A stretch of 12,283 bases of DNA from Solobacterium sp. (GTDB taxonomy: Bacteria; Bacillota_I; Bacilli_A; Erysipelotrichales; Erysipelotrichaceae). The notes under the pieces were generated by a model. The model was not told the origin of the DNA. It did no database searches and worked only from the letters and a program-made list of their open reading frames with translations. Made by a program: the position numbers and the translations under genes. This document shows positions 6,839 through 12,283 of the stretch, piece by piece; position 1 is the stretch's first letter; every line of letters starts with the position of its first letter. Location of the stretch: the NCBI GenBank assembly GCA_017419465.1, contig JAFOLE010000244.1, positions 1 to 12,283 of the forward strand. The letters are read 5' to 3'.

Positions 6839-7983
6839 CAGTTATTCCAGGGATTTTCCGGGGAAGGATCCGTCGGATCCCAGCCGCGGATTTCACTTTC
6901 CGGATCAATATAGATGGGCTCGGGTTTTCCAAGCGGTCCCGGATTCGAAGGGTCATCATAGATTTCAACTTCGGTTCCGATCGGGCAGTTCTGGAAGATC
7001 CATAACGCATCCGCCACACACAGCCGGATACATCCCATTGATGCCTTTGTGCCGAGCTTGTTGTATTCCAGATATTCGAGATCTCCTTTGTTCATGGAGT
7101 AATACGGCACGGAGTGGAACAGAATATCGCCGACGATATCCGTCACATACTGCCCGTATACCCCGCCGAACAGCGCACGCCATTCTCCCCGGTTAAACGT
7201 ATAGAAAACACCGACCGGCGTTGCGCCTCCGGTGGAACACACCATGGCCTTCAGCGGAACACTGTAGGTTCCATCCTTATCCAGCGCATATACCGTTACC
7301 GTATTCAGTTCCCGGTTGATCCGGATCCGGTATGGATTCGTGGTTTCATCTGCGGCATTCACTACAAGACGGAAATCCTTTTCCGTCCGATGCCCGTCAA
7401 GATCGAGTGCCGTTACCGTCACCGTATATTCCCCGGCGCTGGAATAATCCGCATCCGTTGTGATGCAGTAACTGCCCGGGGCTTCGGTATCGCTCCGTGC
7501 AAGGTCACCGTCTTTTCCGTCCGTCACAAGCACAATATTTGAATCAAGGTCTGCGTCCTCTGTGCCGAGCCGCACTTCCATGACATCCTGGTTCAGTGTG
7601 ATTTCCGGCACGGTATTATCTATGACTTCCACATTCACCGGAAACTCCCGTGTTACGGTTTCTCCGAATGATGTTTCTTTGGAGAGCTTCAGCACGATCG
7701 GATAGGTGCCGATCGTATTCGTATCCACGGTTCCTTCCGCAGACAGTGTTCCATCCGTGTACTGCACGGCATTCTCAATGTCAAATGCACTGCCGCAGTC
7801 CACGCGCAGCTCTGCCTCATCCGCAGCCAGTGCCAGTGAATCGTATATCTGCTGGATTTCTGCCCGTCGGACGCTGCTTTGATAAATCTTCCATCCCGCA
7901 AACACGCAGAGCGCAAGAACCACTGCCGCAAGAATTCCCAGCAGCGTCTTTGCCTTCTTTTTCAGTTTCCGTTTCTTTGCCAT
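6838..7983 (-). CDS. L,D-transpeptidase (YkuD domain) with N-terminal anchor and Ig-like region
   Basis: A 381-residue envelope enzyme that would form 3-3 peptidoglycan cross-links or attach proteins to the wall. Residues 1-12 are strongly basic and 13-31 form a transmembrane helix, giving a signal anchor. Residues about 60-210 are beta-rich, with phrases such as NTIGTYPIVLKL, SSAGEYTVTVTALDLDG and FRLVVNA. These fit two bacterial Ig/cadherin-like modules. The YkuD catalytic domain spans about 217-343, with H290 in ILFHSVPY and the catalytic C318 in SMGCIRLCVADA. A Pro/Asp-rich tail of about 38 residues (344-381) follows. The gene starts 27 bp after the radical SAM gene, with a GGAAGAAAGGG purine tract as ribosome site, so the two are probably co-transcribed. 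The D,D-carboxypeptidase at the left edge would make its tetrapeptide donor substrate, although the two genes are not in one operon. Confidence 0.92.
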   Translation of the reverse strand: MAKKRKLKKKAKTLLGILAAVVLALCVFAGWKIYQSSVRRAEIQQIYDSLALAADEAELRVDCGSAFDIENAVQYTDGTLSAEGTVDTNTIGTYPIVLKLSKETSFGETVTREFPVNVEVIDNTVPEITLNQDVMEVRLGTEDADLDSNIVLVTDGKDGDLARSDTEAPGSYCITTDADYSSAGEYTVTVTALDLDGHRTEKDFRLVVNAADETTNPYRIRINRELNTVTVYALDKDGTYSVPLKAMVCSTGGATPVGVFYTFNRGEWRALFGGVYGQYVTDIVGDILFHSVPYYSMNKGDLEYLEYNKLGTKASMGCIRLCVADALWIFQNCPIGTEVEIYDDPSNPGPLGKPEPIYIDPESEIRGWDPTDPSPENPWNN

Positions 7984-8010
7984 AGTCCGTATACCCTTTC
8001 TTCCTGCAGG

Positions 8011-8913
8011 TCAGTCGATATCACGCAGCCTGCGGTGAATCGTATTAAGCACTTTCTTTTTATTGCGCACCCATTCCGGCGCAATGAGCAGATTTCCCGG
8101 TCCGTCGCCGGTAAGGCGATGAATCACAATGTCATCCGGAAGGATCCGTATCATCTCACATACAATCTCCGCATATTCTTCCATGGTCAGCAGCGGAAAC
8201 GGATGCTCTTTATATTCTTCTGCCATGGCAGTGCCTTCGAGAATATTGAGCATCTGAAGTTTGATGCCGTCAATCCCAGGCTTCAGTGCAGATAGATAAC
8301 GTGCGGTTTCCAGCATATCTTTACGGTCCTCCCCGGGCAATGAAAGAATCACGTGCACGATTACCTGCAGTCCCGCCTGTTTCAGTTTCCGGACCGCTTC
8401 TTCAAAAACCGGAAGCGAATAGCCGCGGTTGATCCGCAGTGCGGTTTTCTCATGGATGGTCTGAAGTCCCAGCTCCACCCATACCGGTTTGATCTGATTC
8501 AGCTCCTGCAGCATCTCCATAATCTCATCCCCAAGGCAGTCGGGACGCGTGCCGAGCGAAAGAACCGCGATATCATCCCGCAGGATCGCCTCCCGGTAAA
8601 TACGGCGCAGATGGTCCGGGTCTCCATACGTATTGGTGAATGACTGAAAATAAGCAATAAAGCGGTGAGCATCGGTCTTTGCGGCAATCCGCCGTTTCGC
8701 ATCCGCAATCTGTTCATTCAACGGTCCCGGGGCCGCCGCAAATTCTCCGGATCCCCCTTCGGAACAGAATGTGCACCCGCCGGTTCCGACCGATCCATCC
8801 CGGTTGGGACAGGTACAGCCCGAACAAAGAGACAGCTTATAGATTTTTTCTCCGTATTCTGATTTCAGGTATTCCGACAGCGTTCTCATAGTGTGCTCTC
8901 TTTGTCTAATCAT
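8011..8913 (-). CDS. Radical SAM protein, TIGR01212 (YhcC/YtqA) family
   Basis: A 300-residue radical SAM protein of the YhcC/YtqA type. Cysteines C35, C47 and C50 (CPNRDG followed by GGCTFC) are the expected [4Fe-4S] ligands in this family's widely spaced motif. Two more cysteines, C30 and C33, precede them. Further family stretches are YFQSFTNTYG, LSLGTRPDCL, VWVELGLQTIHEKT and LPGEDRKDM (TIM-barrel strands and SAM contacts). The physiological reaction of the family is not settled. The 8913 start has GGGAG 10 bases upstream. An alternative ATG at 8889 gives a start closer to family members (MRTLSEYLK) but has a weaker AAAGAGAG site. It is the first gene of a probable operon with the L,D-transpeptidase 27 bp downstream. 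A functional link to cell-wall metabolism is not implied by the family. Confidence 0.9.
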   Translation of the reverse strand: MIRQREHTMRTLSEYLKSEYGEKIYKLSLCSGCTCPNRDGSVGTGGCTFCSEGGSGEFAAAPGPLNEQIADAKRRIAAKTDAHRFIAYFQSFTNTYGDPDHLRRIYREAILRDDIAVLSLGTRPDCLGDEIMEMLQELNQIKPVWVELGLQTIHEKTALRINRGYSLPVFEEAVRKLKQAGLQVIVHVILSLPGEDRKDMLETARYLSALKPGIDGIKLQMLNILEGTAMAEEYKEHPFPLLTMEEYAEIVCEMIRILPDDIVIHRLTGDGPGNLLIAPEWVRNKKKVLNTIHRRLRDID

Positions 8914-8979
8914 TATATGTTGTCTCCCTGGCAGATGGGACAGTGAACAAAAACAGGAATGGACACAAAAAGTGCATTT

Positions 8980-9010
8980 TGGGCAGTTATGTTGTCAAAA
9001 AAGGTATAAA
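8980..9010 (+). promoter_or_regulatory. Weak candidate promoter of the ligase/acyltransferase operon
   Basis: TATAAA at 9005-9010 matches five of six -10 bases. TGGGCA at 8980-8985 could be a -35, at a long 19-base spacing. If the TATAAA is used, transcription would begin about two or three bases before the ATG at 9020, giving a nearly leaderless mRNA. The alternative is that the promoter lies further upstream and AAAAAAGG (8997-9004) acts as a distant ribosome site. Confidence 0.3.
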
Positions 9011-9019
9011 ATCTTTTTT

Positions 9020-10729
9020 ATGAGTACAAATAACACAGCAAAAAAACACTTGGATTATCCGCGTCTTACGATGTTTCAGATGATCCAGCGGATGGCGGAG
9101 CAGTATCCGAACTATCCCGCGTATGAATTCTTCGGAAAGAAAACGACCTACCGGCAGTTTGTTGGAAAAATCGAGCGCGCGGCACGCGCATTCACATCCA
9201 TGGGTATCCGCAGAGGTGACGCAGTCACCATCTGTATGCCGAATACCCCGCAGGCACTTGACTGTTTCTATGCCCTGAACCGGATCGGAGCCATCTGCAA
9301 TATGGTCCACCCGCTCAGTGCCCAGAAGGAAATCACCTTCTTCCTGGACATCTCGGACAGCCGCATGATCCTCACAATGGACATGTTCTATGAGAAAGTG
9401 GATGCGGCCGTCAAGGAAGCGGACCATCCGGTCACAATCCTGACCGCCCGCATGCAGGATGAACTTGACATGATCAAGGGCATCGGCTTCGCGTTCACAC
9501 AGGGCCGCAAGTTCCGGAAGTTCCCGAACACCGGATACGGCATGCTGTGGAGAGAATTCCTCGCCAAAGGAGTTCCTTCCGTACGGCTTCCGGAGCCGGT
9601 CTACAACCCGAAGGCAACTGCCGCGATTCTCTACAGCGGCGGCACCAGCGGAAAGCCGAAAGGCATCTGCCTCTCGGATCAGAATTTCAACGCAACTGCC
9701 CTGCAGGCTACAGAATCCATCCAGCAGCCGCTGGGCCCCGGTGACACGATGCTGTCATGTATGCCGGTGTTCCACGGATTCGGTCTCGGCATCAACATTC
9801 ACACGATTCTGATCAACGGTGCGGAATGCATCCTGATGCCTTCCTTCAACGGCAAGTCCTATGCGGAAATGCTGATCAAGAAAAAGCCGAACTTCATTGC
9901 CGGTGTACCGACAATCTTCGAAGCCCTGCTTCATATTGAAGAACTCAAGGACGCAGACCTCTCCTGCCTGAAAGGAATGTTCTGCGGCGGTGATGCGCTG
10001 AGTGTGGAACTCAAGAAGAAGGTTGATGAATTCCTGAAGGAACACAATGCGACCATTCAGGTACGCGAAGGCTACGGTCTTACCGAGTGCGTTACCGCAA
10101 GCTGCCTGACACCGCGTGACACCTACCGTGAAAACTCCATCGGTCTGCCCTTCCCGGATACCGAGTACTGCATTGTCCGTCCGGGCACCGATGAAGAACT
10201 TCCTCCGATGGAAGAAGGAGAAATCATTCTCCGCGGTCCTTCCGTCATGATTGGATATCTGAACAATCCGGAAGAAACCGCACAGACACTCCGCAAGATG
10301 CCGGACGGCCATACCTGGCTGTTCACGGGTGACCTCGGCTACATGGACAAGGACGGTTATGTCTACTTCAAGCAGCGCATCAAGCGCATGATCATCACAA
10401 ACGGATACAACGTATATCCGGGACAGATTGAAAACATCATCGATTCCTGTGAGGAAGTCGCCTACAGCTGCGTCATCGGTGTGAAGGATCCGAGAAGAAT
10501 GCAGAGAGTCAAGGCATTCGTTGTCCTGAAGCCCGGCTATACCGGTGATCAGGAGATGAAGAACAAGATCAATGATGTTCTGAGTATGCATGTCGCAAAA
10601 TACGCCCTTCCGCGTGAAATTGAATTCCGCAGTGATCTGCCCAAGACACTTGTCGGCAAGGTAGCTTACCGGAAGCTGGAAGAAGAAGCCAACGCGGAAG
10701 CCGCAAAGATGGAGGAAACCGCTGCATGA
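9020..10729 (+). CDS. AMP-forming acyl-CoA synthetase / acid-thiol ligase (ANL superfamily)
   Basis: A 569-residue adenylate-forming enzyme that would activate a carboxylic acid with ATP and probably pass it to CoA. Core motifs, numbered from the ATG at 9020, are the P-loop YSGGTSGKPKG (205-215), the GYGLTEC motif (351-357), TGDLGYMDKDGYVY (436-449) with the hinge after it (KQRIKRMIITNGYNVYP), and the C-terminal catalytic lysine K547 in PKTLVGKVAYRK. The frame is open back to about 8891, but family similarity begins at LDYPRLTMFQMIQRMAEQYP, so the ATG at 9020 is chosen. No strong ribosome site precedes it: AAAAAAGG is 15 bases away. No carrier-protein or other domain is fused. Its stop overlaps the next start (ATGA), so the two proteins are probably made together. 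Chain length and nature of the substrate are not readable. Confidence 0.9.
   Translation: MSTNNTAKKHLDYPRLTMFQMIQRMAEQYPNYPAYEFFGKKTTYRQFVGKIERAARAFTSMGIRRGDAVTICMPNTPQALDCFYALNRIGAICNMVHPLSAQKEITFFLDISDSRMILTMDMFYEKVDAAVKEADHPVTILTARMQDELDMIKGIGFAFTQGRKFRKFPNTGYGMLWREFLAKGVPSVRLPEPVYNPKATAAILYSGGTSGKPKGICLSDQNFNATALQATESIQQPLGPGDTMLSCMPVFHGFGLGINIHTILINGAECILMPSFNGKSYAEMLIKKKPNFIAGVPTIFEALLHIEELKDADLSCLKGMFCGGDALSVELKKKVDEFLKEHNATIQVREGYGLTECVTASCLTPRDTYRENSIGLPFPDTEYCIVRPGTDEELPPMEEGEIILRGPSVMIGYLNNPEETAQTLRKMPDGHTWLFTGDLGYMDKDGYVYFKQRIKRMIITNGYNVYPGQIENIIDSCEEVAYSCVIGVKDPRRMQRVKAFVVLKPGYTGDQEMKNKINDVLSMHVAKYALPREIEFRSDLPKTLVGKVAYRKLEEEANAEAAKMEETAA
10711..10728 (+). promoter_or_regulatory. 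Ribosome site and ATGA start/stop overlap coupling the ligase and acyltransferase
   Basis: GGAGG at 10711-10715 lies inside the last codons of the ligase gene, 10 bases before the ATG at 10726. The ATG overlaps the ligase TGA (10727-10729) as ATGA, a classic arrangement for translational coupling. Confidence 0.85.
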
Positions 10730-11613
10730 GTGATGCGCGCAAGCGAAAATGGGGAGACCGGCGCGACGGATACAAGGTAAAGGTTCCCGGTCTGCAGACG
10801 GTCATGGCATGTCTGATGCCGAACCGCACCGACTGTGAGTGCTATCTCAACGACAAGATTGATATCACCGAACTGCTCGTATATCTCGAACAGAAAAACG
10901 CAGCTCATCCGGAATACAGAACCACCCTGTTTCACTGCTTCATCATGGCGCTCACAAAGATGTTCCGGGAACGGAACCGCATGAACCGCTTCATTCAGGG
11001 CGGAACCATGTATGAACGATATGATATCTCGGTCGCCTTCGTGGCAAAGCGCCGCTTCTCGGAAACCGGTGAAGAAGCGCTGATGTTCATGACACCGGAA
11101 GATACGGACAATCTCGACAGCATTTCGAAAAAGATTGTCGGTGATGTCAGGGAGACCCGTAAGAGCGAAGTCGCAACCGGCGGCGTCGACGAACTGCTCG
11201 ATACATTTGCGGCGATGCCGAAACTGCTGATGATGTTTCTGATCTGGATCATCCGCTGCCTGGACTTCTGGGGTGTCAACCCGAAGTTCATCACCGACGG
11301 TGATCCCAACTACAGCAGCATCTTCCTCAGCAACCTCGGCAGTATCAAATGCCCGGCGGTATATCACCACCTGAACAACTACGGAACCAATTCGTTCATG
11401 CTGACAATCGGCACCATGCATAAGGAAAAAGTGATTATGGACGACGGCAGTGAACAGATCCGTGACTTCGTCGACATCGGCGTCACCATCGATGAGCGTA
11501 TCGGTGACGGATTCTACTTCGCACGCAGTCTGAAACTCGTCAAATATCTCTTTGCACATCCCCAGCTGCTCGATGAGCCGCTTGCGCAGCCCAGCAACTT
11601 TGACTACAAGTAA
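10726..11613 (+). CDS. E2/CAT-like CoA-dependent acyltransferase-fold protein with atypical HxxxDG motif
   Basis: A 295-residue protein resembling the catalytic domain of 2-oxoacid dehydrogenase E2 and chloramphenicol acetyltransferase, without lipoyl or subunit-binding domains. Matching features are an N-terminal segment up to FHCFIMALTKMFRERNRMNRFIQ (69-91), YDISVAFVAKRR (99-110), LSNLGSIKCPAVYHHL (201-216), LTIGTMHKE (226-234), and the terminal DERIGDGFYFARSLK (256-270) followed by FAHPQLL. In catalytic E2 enzymes this last motif is DHRxxDG with the His as general base; here that position is E257. A hydrophobic stretch (MPKLLMMFLIWIIRCLDFWG, 164-183) could contact the membrane or line an acyl tunnel. 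Coupling to the acyl-CoA synthetase suggests it receives the activated acyl group, but activity is unproven. It could be a non-catalytic or mechanistically altered relative. No terminator is seen before the insertion sequence. Confidence 0.78.
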   Translation: MSDARKRKWGDRRDGYKVKVPGLQTVMACLMPNRTDCECYLNDKIDITELLVYLEQKNAAHPEYRTTLFHCFIMALTKMFRERNRMNRFIQGGTMYERYDISVAFVAKRRFSETGEEALMFMTPEDTDNLDSISKKIVGDVRETRKSEVATGGVDELLDTFAAMPKLLMMFLIWIIRCLDFWGVNPKFITDGDPNYSSIFLSNLGSIKCPAVYHHLNNYGTNSFMLTIGTMHKEKVIMDDGSEQIRDFVDIGVTIDERIGDGFYFARSLKLVKYLFAHPQLLDEPLAQPSNFDYK

Positions 11614-11634
11614 TTCTCAGAAAAACAGACCCGG

Positions 11635-11649
11635 ATATCAATTTGATAT
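11635..11649. repeat. Short AT-rich palindrome at the insertion-sequence boundary
   Basis: ATATCAA (11635-11641), one central T, then TTGATAT (11643-11649) form a perfect inverted repeat. Its last base is the first base of the insertion-sequence end. It has no GC-rich stem or T-run, so it is not a good terminator. It may be an operator-like site or the target chosen by the element. Confidence 0.55.
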
Positions 11650-11668
11650 GTACCCAGAAGTCTGGACA
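11649..11668. repeat. Terminal inverted repeat of the IS3-family element
   Basis: TGTACCCAGAAGTCTGGACA is called as the terminal repeat because of its terminal TG, its position just past the transposase stop, and its likeness to IS150-type ends. The matching repeat is outside the window, so the exact outer boundary is inferred. Confidence 0.65.
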
Positions 11669-11678
11669 TATTGAATAA

Positions 11679-12281
11679 CTAGACGATAACAGAATTTGAG
11701 ATGGATGTTTCTCTGTATTTCACAGGGGACATCCATTTTGTTTTTGCCTGAATCCGGACGTTGTTGTAATAGGCAATATATTCATCTACAGCCTGACTGA
11801 ACTGATCGAAGGTCTCATACTGCGATTCATATCCATAAAACATTTCATTCTTCATTCTTCCGAAGAATGTTTCCATGATGCAGTTGTCGATACAGTTGCC
11901 TTTTCTGGACATGGACTGAATGATTCCCTTATCCAGCAGCGTCTGATGATAACTCTCCATCCGATATTGCCAGCCCTGATCGGAATGAAAGATCAGACCT
12001 TTCACATTCGGATGAGTTCTGAAGGCTTTATCCAGCATATTGGTAATCTGTTCGTAGTTCGGGTGGAGGGACAGATCATAAGAGATGATCTCATTACTGT
12101 ACATATCGAGGATCGGTGACAGATAGCACTTACCGAATGGAAGATTGAACTGTGAAACATCAGTAGTCCATTTTTCGTCAGGTGCTGTTGCCGTAAAGTC
12201 TCGATTGATTATATTATCTGAAGTTTTCCCGACATCGCCTTTATAGGAGTGATATTTCTCCTTTGGCCTTTTTCCTTTGAG
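11679..12281 (-). CDS. IS3-family transposase OrfB (DDE integrase core), 5' partial
   Basis: The C-terminal catalytic part of an IS150-type OrfB transposase, which cuts and joins the element's DNA ends. Reading from the right edge, the frame is open from base 12281 and gives about 200 residues beginning LKGKRPKEKYHSYKGDVGKT. The DDE triad is complete: Asp in WTTDVSQF, Asp in FHSDQGWQY, and Glu in CIMETFFGRMKNE. The last two are separated by exactly 35 residues, the D(35)E spacing of the rve family. The usual ending, with YNNVRIQAKTKWMSPVKYRE, is intact and a TAG closes it. An internal ATG at 12104 is not the start, because the first catalytic Asp lies upstream of it. The true start lies outside the window. 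Nothing suggests decay, so the element may be active. Confidence 0.93.
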   Translation of the reverse strand, partial: LKGKRPKEKYHSYKGDVGKTSDNIINRDFTATAPDEKWTTDVSQFNLPFGKCYLSPILDMYSNEIISYDLSLHPNYEQITNMLDKAFRTHPNVKGLIFHSDQGWQYRMESYHQTLLDKGIIQSMSRKGNCIDNCIMETFFGRMKNEMFYGYESQYETFDQFSQAVDEYIAYYNNVRIQAKTKWMSPVKYRETSISNSVIV

Positions 12282-12283
12282 AT

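Larger units (their letters stand above)
11649..12283 (-). mobile_element. IS3-family (IS150-like) insertion sequence, truncated by the window edge
   Basis: The transposase-encoding end of an IS3-family element. Its terminal sequence TGTACCCAGAAGTCTGGACA (11649-11668) begins with TG and resembles IS150-group inverted repeats. It lies 10 bases beyond the transposase stop codon, as expected for such compact elements. The DNA is visibly richer in A+T than the flanking genes. The other end, OrfA and the frameshift region lie beyond base 12283, so the second terminal repeat and the target duplication cannot be checked. Confidence 0.82.

Noticed and set aside
8993..8998. Perfect TTGACA on the minus strand, a possible -35 for the radical SAM operon.
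   Set aside because: At 16-18 bases downstream there is only TGCACT/GCACTT/CACTTT, none resembling a -10 element, so it was not called.
8891..9019. Ligase reading frame open upstream to a GTG at 8891.
   Set aside because: The added residues are cysteine-rich and unlike the ANL family, and they overlap the start region of the divergent radical SAM gene. The ATG at 9020 fits the family's usual start.
10666..11559. Long minus-strand frame (297 codons) opposite the acyltransferase-like gene.
   Set aside because: Antisense shadow of a gene with a good ribosome site and recognisable fold. The translation has no family features.

Overview
The window looks like a chromosomal stretch of a Bacillota (Firmicutes) bacterium. 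Base composition is moderate (roughly half G+C by eye). Genes are closely spaced with AGGAGG-type ribosome binding sites and compact hairpin/T-run terminators. The envelope enzymes are a PBP5-like D,D-carboxypeptidase and an Ig-like/YkuD L,D-transpeptidase, and the insertion sequence is of IS3/IS150 type. An Erysipelotrichia-like source would fit, but that is an impression and not proven by any marker here. No rRNA, tRNA, CRISPR array or phage module is visible.

Layout from left to right. (1) A membrane-anchored D,D-carboxypeptidase, cut by the left edge, ends at a clean terminator. (2) A stand-alone amidase-signature hydrolase follows on the + strand. (3) Convergent to it is a minus-strand pair: a GH1 6-phospho-beta-glucosidase followed 15 bp later by a polytopic acyltransferase-3 protein. 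The amidase and this pair meet at a shared bidirectional terminator. (4) A minus-strand DJ-1/PfpI protein has its own terminator and a 169-codon frame set by a perfect AGGAGG. (5) Divergent from it is a + strand protein with a Pro/Glu-rich middle and two C-terminal zinc ribbons. (6) It converges, through a second bidirectional terminator, on a minus-strand pair: a TIGR01212-type radical SAM protein followed by an L,D-transpeptidase. (7) Divergent from those is a + strand, translationally coupled pair: an AMP-forming acyl-CoA synthetase-like enzyme and a small E2/CAT-like acyltransferase. (8) The right edge is an IS3-family element reading leftward, with one terminal repeat visible and the rest outside the window.

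How the genes may work together. The carboxypeptidase and the L,D-transpeptidase act on the same peptidoglycan stems: the first leaves the tetrapeptides that the second uses. The acyltransferase-3 protein could modify an envelope glycan. The GH1 enzyme hydrolyses phosphorylated beta-glucosides imported by a PTS that is not in this window. The most interesting unit is the ligase/acyltransferase pair. Its partners overlap by 4 bases, and the second carries D-E-R-x-x-D-G where catalytic E2/CAT enzymes have D/H-H-x-x-x-D-G. The pair has no recognisable terminator before the insertion sequence, so its original downstream context may have been altered.
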